From the NCBI GenBank assembly GCA_028583415.1, contig CM053266.1, positions 40,481,758-40,545,757 of the forward strand: 64,000 nucleotides of DNA, in the 5' to 3' direction. Of the stretch, positions 1-9,293 are shown piece by piece. Position 1 is the first letter of the stretch. Each line of letters starts with the position of its first letter. The notes beneath the pieces were generated by a model. That model was not told the origin of the DNA. It made no database searches and saw nothing but the letters and a program-made list of their open reading frames with translations. The position numbers and the translations under genes were made by a program. Source of the DNA: Protea cynaroides. Its lineage: Eukaryota; Streptophyta; Magnoliopsida; Proteales; Proteaceae.

Positions 1-2969
1 AAACTTGATATGCAAAAAACATATGATCACCTTCAATGGAAGTTCATTAAGACCATTCTCCCTAAGCTTGGTTTTAATTCTAGATGGGTTCATGGGTTAT
101 GCAATTAATCTCAACAGTTTCTCACACCCTTCTCATAAATGGTGCGGAAAGGGATCATTTCAAACCTTCTAGGGGGATTAGACAAGGAGATCCTCTATCC
201 CCTACATTATTCATTCTCTGCTCTCAGGTATTATCTTCAATTTTTTATCATGCCGAATCCCAAGGGACTATGGTGGGTAATGATTTCCATAAGAGATTTC
301 AATCGATTAGCCATTTACTGTTTATAGATGATTGCTTATTGTTCTCACAAGCCATTTTGGGACAATTAATGGCTATTAAAAACTGCTTGGAGATCTGCAA
401 CGCTTCTAGGTAGAGCATTAACCTCAAAAAGTCCATGCTTACCTGTAGCCCTAATACCCCCACTAAAATTAGAAGGTTGTTCTCAAGAATTATTAAAATT
501 CCTTGTGGGGGAGGGCCATCCAAGTATCTTGGACTCCCTTTAGATTTTGGAGCCTTTAAAAAAGAGATTTTTAACTCTATTCTAGATAGAACTTTAGCAA
601 AAATTAAAGGTTGGAGAACGAATATGCTTTCTTTTGCAGGAAATGAGGTCCTTATAAAATCTGTTGCTCTTCTTACAACAAATTTTGCAGCATGTCATTT
701 CAAATTGCCTGCTTCTATCCATAGATGCATCAAACAAGCTATGTATGATTTTTTTGTGGAGCAATGATGATAAAAAGAGAGGTATTCCTTGGGTCTCTTG
801 GAGAAGGTTATCTAAATCAAAGGAGGAAGGTGGGTATAGAGACCCATATCTGCACAATAAAATTCTTCTTGCAAAGATTGCGTGGAGGCTTCTAAAAAAT
901 CCAGACAATCTTTGGGCCAAAGTATTAAAGTTTCTTTACTTTCCTAATAACGAGGAGGGAAATGATCCCTCCACTTAAAATCTTACACGTGTCAAGTTGC
1001 GCCTTCGGAGCCTGAGCGCTCGGAGTGTCTCAAGCTCGGCATCATGTATCGGCCATTACGCACACGGCCTCTCATGCGCCGGCCTCCCCGGTAGCGCCGA
1101 GTCTCGACCCACTCGGCTATAGTTCCAAAAGGAGCCGAGTCCTAATGTGATTAGGACTACCTCCGAGGAGTCCTCTCGCCCCCGACACGACACCGACTAT
1201 CCCGGGGGTCGTACCACACACCGACACGGTCGGCCCCAGAGCCGACCGACTTAGCTTCCTTGGCTAAGGTCCGCGACCCCACGAGCTACCACCCGGATGT
1301 CCCCCCGGTCCGACACATGGCGCTCTATTGGCGATCTACTTCCCCGAGTCCCGGTGCCTCCATGCCTCTTCATTTTCTATAAGAGAGGTCATCCCTCCAG
1401 GTAAACCCTAAGGCACTTACAAGCACAAGTTATTATTGCTCATCCCAACGCCAAACCACATCGTCCCACTTTCTAAACCGGAGATAGCCTTCTGCTATCT
1501 CTTGACTGTTTACCTTGAGAATCTCGCTTAGGCATCGGAGGGTAACCGGGGCTTAGGCACCCCTCCTTTGTCTCTTCTCTGTTGTTGCAGGTAACTCAGA
1601 GCGTGGATCAACGGGCGATTTTCAACCGTACCAACGAGTTTCTTAAGGCAAACATGGGCAATTGCCCATCATGGGTTTGGAGAAGTATTTTGGAAGGAAG
1701 GGAGGTTATTGAGAAAGATTTTATATGGTATATTGAAAATGGTAATCACATTAATATTTGGCAAAACCCTTGGATGCCAAATCTGCCAAATTTCAAAGTA
1801 ACTACTCCTCTTGGCCCAAACTGCTCGATTCATTGGGTAAAATCTTGAGGAAAATTCTTCTAAGCTCCAGCCATCTCATAGCCTTAAGTGGGATACTACA
1901 AAGAAGGATTGCTAGAAACTTGTTTGGCATTCTAAAACTCTTCTTAAAATTCATTCTTTTTTGTGAAAGGTTTGTGCTGAAGGGATTGCATCAGGGAAAA
2001 TCTGGGAAAATCTAGTCAAGACAAGAGTGGATGTGGACTCGTCATGCAGATACTGTATCATGGATACTGAATCAACAGACCATATTTTGTTCCAATGCTC
2101 ATTTGCACGTGCTGTCTGGTTCAGTTCCGCTTTGGGTTATGTGATGCCAGTTAATAATGATCTTTCTGTTTCCAGTTGGCTTCAACATGGGCTCAAATTA
2201 ATAAAGTCATCAAAGCAAATCGGTAACTATTATTTTTCTATGGCTTCTTTCCTATGTTGGCAGCTATGGCTGGTTAGAAACGAGGCTTGCTTTCATCAAA
2301 GAAGATGGACACATTCTCAAGTTATAAGTCGTGCTACTAACGCGCGCCTTCTATGAATATGCGGCTGCTGCTATGTTTCTTGCATCTCTATCTTCTTCAA
2401 GTTCTTCTACTAGTGATCATGGTAACATCCTTGTCTCTCCCGATCCTTCTACTGTGATGGTGTTTACTGATGCTAGTTTCAATCCAAAGATGACTATTGC
2501 TGGTCTTGGCTTCTGTTTCAAGAACTTTGAGAATAAGGTTTGTAAAGCTGTCTCACGTCCATGGACTTTTAGTGACAGTTTGGAAGGCGAAGCGCTGGCT
2601 GTTAGGCTTGCCTTGAGGGAGGCCTTTTCTGCGGGATGGAAGAATGTGATGATACAATCGGATTGCAAACAGTTAATCGACATTATCGATCAAGAAGGGA
2701 AGAATTGCCCAAAAAAAATATGATTTCCATTGTGGGAGATATTCTGTCATTAAGATCTTGTTTTTGTTTTTGTTGATTGTCGTTTTTCTTTTTACCCAAG
2801 GGCTGAGAATGGGATTGCCTACGCCCTCGCTTGCATGGCTCTAAATGAAGTTAGTTTGGTGAGTTGGCCTTTGTCTGAATCTTAGATTTAGGACATCTGT
2901 AACCAGTACTCTATCTCTCTATGTGTGATTCTCTTGTTTTTGAATAGAATTTTTTCTTACCAAAAAAAA
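1..2969 (+). mobile_element. L1-type LINE, 3' part, decayed and interrupted
   Basis: This is the 3' portion of a non-LTR retrotransposon ORF2, running in from the left edge. The order is plant L1-like: reverse transcriptase, then a zinc-finger/linker region, then RNase H. RT signatures are visible: an RQGDPLSP block near 180-215 and an active-site block reading FIDD instead of the usual FADD or YADD (about 322-333). RT thumb-type sequence follows to 954. After an insertion (955-1638) the linker SWVWRSIL (from about 1669) and the zf-RVT-like region (about 2027-2356) continue. An RNase H-like domain with FTDASFN and an IQSDC block lies at 2331-2723. Stops and frameshifts occur throughout, for example an early stop at about 106-108, so no full protein is made. 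The element ends in a short A-run at 2961-2969, the expected LINE 3' tail. The 5' part lies outside the window. Confidence 0.88.
955..1638. mobile_element. GC-rich LTR-like insertion (probable solo LTR) inside the LINE
   Basis: This is a 678-684 bp GC-rich block, unlike its AT-rich surroundings. It is bracketed by direct repeats AACGAG at 949-954 and 1633-1638. Removing one copy plus the block rejoins the LINE frame exactly: YFPN before the gap continues as NEFLKANMG after it. The right part reads CTTAGGCATCGGAGGG and ends near a TTGTTGCAGG stretch, which resembles the 3' portion of plant Ty3/gypsy LTRs. No clear TG...CA termini coincide with the duplication, so the class (solo LTR, TRIM or other) is inferred. 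It has no coding content. Confidence 0.6.
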
Positions 2970-3473
2970 ACCTGTCCAAAACATCATAAGCCCACGAACT
3001 CCACATTCAAAATGATGGATAGATACGTTACCTACTCCTTCACGAAATGTATAAGAGAATAAGTATCCCTGAATAACTCGGGATATGCCACAAGACTCTT
3101 AATTCCATGCCACTCCATGTCCTTCTCTAAATACCCCCAGAACGAACGTATGTGGATGTGCGTGCACCTCATCCTCGCATCCAAGCACAACCGTACTGGG
3201 GAACCATATTGCACTCCCACCGATACAGTGCAACCCAATAACAAACGGATGATGAGATCAAGAAAGCACTTGCTTATTTAACAGAAGGGGAAGCCCCCAC
3301 AAGAAGTAATCCAATCAGACGGTGGCAGAACAATGGAAGCGACATATTTCAAAACTCCTTGTAACACGCAACAAATGCATTTATTAATAGTTTATACTAT
3401 ACTGCCGTCACGGTACCATCATCACAGAGCGATAGTTGCAGTTACAGTTATAGCTTTTGCCGTCTAACAATGG
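2970..3473. other. Spacer between LINE tail and PGIP-like gene
   Basis: This non-coding stretch should include the 3' UTR and terminator of the minus-strand PGIP-like gene. I see no conserved protein, RNA gene or repeat in it. A short minus-strand open frame at 3032-3244 has no recognisable domain. Confidence 0.5.
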
Positions 3474-4493
3474 CTACTTACAAGCAGCGAGCGGTGAACC
3501 ACAAAGGCATTTGTTATGGAAGAAGGAATAGGAATCGAAGTTCTGCACCTTTCCGCCTTGAGGAATCTCCCCACACAACCTATTATAACTCACGTTCAAG
3601 AACTGCAAGTTATTCAATCCCGTAATCGCCTCTGGAATGTTCCCATAAATCTTGTTGTGCGAAATGTCCAAAGACAGCAAGTTGCTATCGAACACCACCT
3701 TCGATAGATTAAACATCAACAAATTCCTCGACAGATCGATCGTCTGCGTCGACGCATTTGCCTTGAACACCATCGACGCGTCTCCTTCAAGCTTGTTCCG
3801 ACTCAAATCGATCCTGACGAAATCCACGTCACCGAATGAATTGGGGATCGCACCAGAAAGATTGTTGTGAGAGAGGAAGAGATACATAGACTGTTTAAAT
3901 TTCCCAAATGATTCGGGGATTTGTCCAGTGAGTCTATTGCGGTCGAGGTGGAGAGTAATTAATTTGGGGAGGGAGGAGAGGGAAGACGGGATGGAACCGG
4001 TGAACTGGTTGAAGGAGAGGTCGAGGAGGTCAAGATTGGAGAGTTCGCTGAGGAAGGAAGGGATTGGGCCGGAAAGGTTGGTCCAGCTGAGCTGGAGATA
4101 GGTGAGGAGCTTAAGCTTTGTGATGGTGGATGGAATGGTTCCTGTGAGGTTGGTGATGTGTCGGAAGACGAGGGTGTTGAGGTATGGGAGGTCGCCTACG
4201 GCTGCAGGGATTTGGCCGGTGATGTTGGCTTGGAAGATGGTGAGCTGGTCGATGCGGTTAGTGGTTGAGTCGCACTCCACGACGTACCAGTTGCAGCAAT
4301 CCGTGTTGGGTACCCATGAAGCCAAGTGATATGGGTTGCCAAGAGCTGCCTTGATCTCCATCAGTGCTTTGTAATCGTGTTTGTTGCAGCGCATGGTTGT
4401 GGCTAGAGATCGACAAGATGATGGTGATGGGAGAAAGGTCAGGAGGAGCAGAGTGAGGAGGAAGGATAGCCGGGTGGCTAAACTGGCGTCCAT
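3474..4493 (-). CDS. PGIP: Polygalacturonase-inhibiting protein (PGIP)-like LRR protein
   Basis: A complete, intronless 339-aa frame, the usual PGIP size. Residues 1 to about 28 form a hydrophobic signal peptide, so the product is secreted to the cell wall or apoplast. Next comes an N-terminal cysteine-rich LRR cap (C36, CC and a WYVVEC motif around residues 66-74), then about ten plant-type LRRs (LxLSxNxLxGxIP) from about residue 80 to 310. A C-terminal cap with NKCLCG and a final cysteine completes the fold. Several N-x-S/T sites (NIT, NLT, NLS, NVS) fit a secreted glycoprotein. PGIPs bind fungal or insect endopolygalacturonases and slow pectin breakdown. In pear-type PGIPs the cap reads WYCVxC, so one cysteine is replaced by valine here. 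No stops or frameshifts interrupt it. Related secreted LRR proteins are possible, but length, caps and intronless structure favour PGIP. Confidence 0.9.
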   Translation of the reverse strand: MDASLATRLSFLLTLLLLTFLPSPSSCRSLATTMRCNKHDYKALMEIKAALGNPYHLASWVPNTDCCNWYVVECDSTTNRIDQLTIFQANITGQIPAAVGDLPYLNTLVFRHITNLTGTIPSTITKLKLLTYLQLSWTNLSGPIPSFLSELSNLDLLDLSFNQFTGSIPSSLSSLPKLITLHLDRNRLTGQIPESFGKFKQSMYLFLSHNNLSGAIPNSFGDVDFVRIDLSRNKLEGDASMVFKANASTQTIDLSRNLLMFNLSKVVFDSNLLSLDISHNKIYGNIPEAITGLNNLQFLNVSYNRLCGEIPQGGKVQNFDSYSFFHNKCLCGSPLAACK

Positions 4494-4528
4494 GGCGTCT
4501 GTGTCTGTTCAGAGTTGTGAGATTATGA

Positions 4529-4536
4529 ATTTATAG
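4529..4536 (-). promoter_or_regulatory. Candidate TATA box of the PGIP-like gene
   Basis: On the minus strand the sequence reads CTATAAAT, centred about 40 bp upstream of the ATG. If used, the 5' UTR would be only about 5-15 nt. That is short for a plant mRNA, so confidence is limited. Confidence 0.35.
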
Positions 4537-4713
4537 TGAAGATGGGGTACTGCTACTGCATCCTAATATCCTATCTCATCTGATCATCCCAGCATAAAGT
4601 AGAAAGTATTGTCTGGGTTAAACTTACACAGTAAGATTATTAATGATTAAAGAGAGGAACTGAGGAAGTATGGGCAGTTCGCCACATTCCATGGATGGAG
4701 AAATCCGTTTATT

Positions 4714-4745
4714 TTGACTGGTCAACGACGTGGGAATAAAGTCAA
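4714..4745. promoter_or_regulatory. Three W-boxes plus an ACGTGG core upstream of PGIP-like gene
   Basis: TTGACT (4714-4719) and GGTCAA (4720-4725, TTGACC on the minus strand) form a back-to-back pair, and AGTCAA (4740-4745) is a third TTGACT on the minus strand. Between them is an ACGTGG core (4728-4733). They lie 221-252 bp upstream of the PGIP-like start. TTGAC(C/T) is the WRKY site, and WRKY control fits a defence gene. Function is inferred from motif and position only. Confidence 0.5.
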
Positions 4746-5534
4746 AAACTGCCGATAGCATCATGGTGTCCAGGCAGGCTTACCCCCATAAAAACGACCC
4801 ATTCTAAGTAAATGTATGATGATGACTGATCCTGTCCTGGAATCCACTTCACCGGACAAACCCAATAGAGCCAAGGGTTGTGGGAATCGGTTCCAAAACC
4901 GATTCCTCAAAGATTGAGTAGGATGCAGTCCCATTTATGGTGGCTCTTACTATAGACATGATACCAGAATAGTTCATATATATGTATTTGTATTTTTTTT
5001 TAAATTCTATTACTGTCTATATTCAATGAGTTCCATACTTTAGATGTGAATTTCACACCCCATTAATGGTGATAAAATTTCATAAACAATACATGATCAT
5101 GCAGGTGAAGGTGATCCAAACTTAACGGTAGCAGCCGCGAGCAAGTGCTAAGAAAGAAAGAGAGAATGAATCACGATATGTAGGTAGAGTAATCACCCCT
5201 TCTACCAAATTTTGGAGTAACGGACAAGGGATGACAAGGAAGAAATGGTTTCCAAAGAGGAAAAGCAGATAAAATGGATAAGCCAACCGAGTCCGGATGA
5301 CAAGGAAGCTTGCAATTGAATTTTTCGTTTACAAGTGTCACGGCAATCAACATCCCATGCACTTCAGACTACAACACGTCTCGTAGGTTTTGTGTCAAAT
5401 CTCATGACAGTTGGTCTCGATCAGCTTCGTGTCTAGTAAATTCTTAAATTATGTTTGATGCTACAGTAGTGATGTGCACAAGCAGCCAGTGGGCCGCCCA
5501 CGTGGTCAACCCAGTGATTGTCCAGTTGCATGGA

Positions 5535-5664
5535 TGGAAGATATTGGTGGTACATACAGTCAAAACACATCAGCTCATCTCCAGCTGATCTTCTGGGTGG
5601 AAGATAGAGTTGGTAAATACAGTCAAACACATCCGCTGATCTCCAGCTGATCATCTTCTGGGTA
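5535..5664. repeat. Tandem duplication, about 63-bp unit, two copies
   Basis: Copies at 5535-5597 and 5598-5664 share TGGAAGATA, a TACAGTCAAA block, CTCCAGCTGATC and TCTTCTGGGT, with small indels. Confidence 0.8.
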
Positions 5665-6107
5665 CTGGAGTATCTTGCAAGAGATGGATCACCTTCTACA
5701 GATTGTGAGGTAGCAAATGTAGGAATTCTAATTCATATGTGTAACGGTACGTGGAGTTGATACGTGAGGTCAATGAAGGTCTAGCCTTGGGAGAAAGCGC
5801 ACAAAGGATACAACCCTAAACAAGTAACAACACCAAACTCGACAGAAGCCCATTAAGCCAATCAAATAGAACCAGACTGGATCAAAATCGAGCTTTTTTT
5901 AATAGTTTGATCTTGGATTTGCTGGTACAAAACCGCCAAATTGACACTCTTAACCATACCTATTTCCCATATAATATACAATATTATATACGAAAAAAAT
6001 CCTTACATAGACAGCTATAGTTCTGCTACATGAAAGAGTGATGTGATAATTTCAACTATTGGATATCTAAGGATAACTTGATTTGGCCATGTCATATTTC
6101 ACTATTA

Positions 6108-6110
<3 letters not shown>

Positions 6111-6167
<57 letters not shown>
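6111..6167. repeat. (TA)n microsatellite
   Basis: An uninterrupted AT dinucleotide run of about 57 bp in an AT-rich spacer. Confidence 0.95.
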
Positions 6168-6170
<3 letters not shown>

Positions 6171-6467
6171 GGAAAAGTTCATTCAGCACAGTGGCATAAA
6201 ATAGAATTTTTTGTGCAATACTTTCTCCACTAATCACAATTTCTTATTCCCAACCTCATAGAAAATAATTGTCCAATAATATCATTAATTATAATAACCT
6301 GTGGATTGAAATACCCCTAATAATAATTCAAAAATCATGGCCATGCCTACTAACCATCATCATCCCTCTATATAACAGAAAGAACTTTTAATTAAGAATA
6401 TAAAAGCTGGGTTTAAAATTTAATGATTTGAGGCATTTTTTAAATCATTCTTTTGATATTGTATGTG

Positions 6468-6667
6468 ATCAAATAATAGCTTCTTACAAGTGATGATTTC
6501 AATTATTTATAGAATTATAATAATATAAATTTTGAATCAAAGACAAAATAATATTTAACATTATGATGCCATCAAATAATAGTGTCATACTAGTCATGAT
6601 TTTAATTCTTTATAGAATTATAATAATATAAATTTTGAACAAAGATAAAAATAATATTAAACATTAT
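6468..6667. repeat. Tandem duplication, about 103-bp AT-rich unit, two copies
   Basis: Copies start at 6468 and 6571 with ATCAAATAATAG. Both contain TATAGAATTATAATAATA and end in an ACATTAT block, with several substitutions between them. Confidence 0.8.
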
Positions 6668-7837
6668 CCTATCCCTCTAAAAAATGAATTCCAAATAAAA
6701 AATTCTACAATTAAATTAATTTATTCTATACGCATTGTTACTCTATAATTCACATAAGTACATGTGAAGCCCTTACTACTAGATTTGATCCTATGAATAG
6801 TAAACTGTTAATATATAATTCAAATAATGTTTATGCGATTTTACTTGAATTAGAACAGGCCATTACCAGATTTAATTTATCCTATTAATGGTTGACCACT
6901 CTTTACAAGATTTAATTCAAATCTTATAATAATAATCAAATGGGGAACAGGGCGAATCCATAAAAAAATGTTTATTTAACTACCCCCAAGAAAAAAAAAA
7001 TGATTCATAGAGCTTTGAGTCTGTGAGTTGCAACTATGGGACCTACAGATCTTCTCCCGCTATCAGCTCCATTCAGCGCATTTAACACCAATGGATTTCT
7101 CTCTTGGACGAGAGCATGATTCAACAATGCCAAACAGGTTAAATGGTGCTGGACAGAGTTGGCGGCTGGAGAGGATCTGAATCCACTCTGGGTGTATGAA
7201 TCTATAGACAGCCAGGGGTGGGTCCGATCTGATCCTTACTTTTGGTCTGATTGATGTGATACAATTATTTTTGGTGGGATGGAGGATCTTGAGATTTGGT
7301 ATGCCCACATTATGTGCATAGTCAGACCTTTTTGGATCCATTGTTTTCAGATGTCGGTCTTTAGATGGATTAGAATATGGTAAAAGGTCACGTAACTATT
7401 GGGGATGATTAGATGAGTCCCTTTTTATTCATTTGTAAATATAAAAAATAAAAAGAAAAAGAATAATTCTTTCAGATCAAATAAGTCCTCTTCCACAGCT
7501 GTTTAAAACAAGTTCTTCAGATTCACTTGCAGCAGATAATCACCTATTATGTGAAATCACCTATTATGTGATACTGATTCAAGTCTCAATACTCTCCAAT
7601 ATTTTCCAGTCTAACGCATCACAAGATGTTGTACCCCTTACTATTATGCAACTTAGCTCGAGAGGAAGTGCGGAGGAATCTAAAAGCAAATCTTCCTACG
7701 GTCTCCAGGAAAAGGAGCTTCTTGTTTGGCAAAAGAGATCTTCCAAAACTCACTAGATTTTCCTTTTTGTATACCAGTTCAACCTATTGCCAAGAGCAGC
7801 CTAGAAGAACTAAGATACCCACCCACTTTCCCCAACA

Positions 7838-7955
7838 AGCTGTGTTTTTAACATCTAAATAGAAAGGCAAAGGGAGAAATGATTGGTTATATATATATAG
7901 CTGTGTTTTTAACATCTAAATAGAAAGGCAAAGGGAGAAATAATTGGTTTTATAT
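7838..7955. repeat. Tandem duplication, 61-bp unit, followed by (TA)n
   Basis: Copies at 7838-7898 and 7899-7955 start AGCTGTGTTTTTAACATC and are nearly identical through GGGAGAAAT. Each ends in a TA run, the second extended to about 7974. Confidence 0.88.
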
Positions 7956-9293
7956 ATATATATATATATATATAAAACAAGGGTTTGTTATTTTTTCAAA
8001 TGTTACAAATAATCTATTCTATCTACCACATGAACAGATAATGTGCCCATTTCAACCGATGGATATTCATGTGCAATGCTACTTAGGTGAAAAATAGTGA
8101 TATTAGTGATGAAGAGAGGATGCTAATGCAACTGGTTGAGAAAGAGACAGATGCAAAGTGAGGAATGGGGTGACAGAGATGCAGAAGACAGGAGAGGCAG
8201 TCGGCCGTCACTAACGCAACCCACCTGTTGGTGTCTACCAGACGAGATATCTATGGACAAAATCAAAAATATTATTAGAATGGGTTAAATTAAGCAAAGG
8301 TATTAATATTAAGGTACCTCAAAAGTAATATTACAAATGTGAGAAACCCTAGACCTAATTTTGTTAAAACATTAGGCATCTCGGCTGTAATGTATATTTT
8401 TTTTAGGGTATCAATTGAGGCACTAATGACGAAGGAAAGTTTACCAGACTTAATGAAGAATAGTTTGAGAACCACCAGCGGCCAAACCAAACAGCGATAC
8501 AATTGTCGCCGTGACTGCCGCAGCCACCTAACAAATAACCTCCTTTTTTTGTCTTTATTTTTTTAAAAACAGTACATTCACAACAACAAAAAAAGTGTCA
8601 AAAAACAAATTCGATGTTGGCAGACAACACTGTTTATGTTTCTCTACTTATTGAAAAACAAGTATGGATTCATATTTATGTTCAAAACCAGAAAAAACAA
8701 ATGGTAGGGGAATAGGGTGCCCTAAGCAAATAATGAAAGCAAAAAAGTAGTGAACAAGAGATAATACATGACATGCAACGACATCAAAAGAGTTTCTCAA
8801 TTTTCCATATAATTCAAGAGTAACCACAATGAGAAACATTAGTAATTGTTCTCAAATAAATAGGATGAAAGAAAAATAATTGACTGAAATCAAATTCTGT
8901 TAAAGATTGAGATCCATTGTCAATCAATGACTGTAGGTAAGGAATACAACTATGACTACGTATAATAGCTGGATGGATATTATTAATAAGCTTCCACCTA
9001 TACAAGCAACAATTTACCTCTTGCGGTGGAAATTGCCAAGATCCCTTTTGGACCTTAGGCATTTGAACTTAATGGTAAAGACATGAAGAGAATGAAATAT
9101 AAAATGGACATGGACACCTTTCCATACAAAACGCAACTAAGGACCACCGAGAGTTGAAAAAACATCGACAGATTACAGCTCAATTCGACAAAGAATGGTA
9201 GCCGTACACGAAAACTGGCAGAATAAATACCGAACTCACCTCACGAACCAAAACTTGGAACAGGATGCTTGTTGGGCAATCAGACAACAAATT

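Larger units (their letters stand above)
4746..9293. other. AT-rich spacer between PGIP-like and FRIENDLY genes
   Basis: I found no convincing gene in this 4.5 kb. It holds tandem duplications at 5535-5664, 6468-6667 and 7838-7955 and a (TA)n tract at 6111-6167 (listed separately). About 9070-9293 should be the 3' UTR of the minus-strand FRIENDLY gene, although no canonical poly(A) signal was evident. Open frames at 5433-5654, 7063-7341, 7568-7862 and 8290-9062 lack domain signatures or run through repeats. The motif GGAGAGGATCTGAATCC near 7168 recurs in other spacers (see 51.2-51.5 kb), so 7.0-7.35 kb may be a dispersed repeat. Confidence 0.5.

Noticed and set aside
3516..4329. Antisense frames opposite the PGIP-like gene
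   Set aside because: Shadows of a regular LRR coding sequence; the minus-strand product is clearly the real one.
5535..5664. Tandem repeats considered as a CRISPR-like array
   Set aside because: Only two adjacent copies without spacers, in a plant nuclear context.
6111..6167. Long AT tract as a replication origin or matrix attachment site
   Set aside because: Simple (TA)n microsatellites are common in this window and nothing else supports a function.
7063..7341. 92-aa minus-strand frame
   Set aside because: Overlaps a likely dispersed repeat sharing the GGATTCAGATCC motif; no domain.
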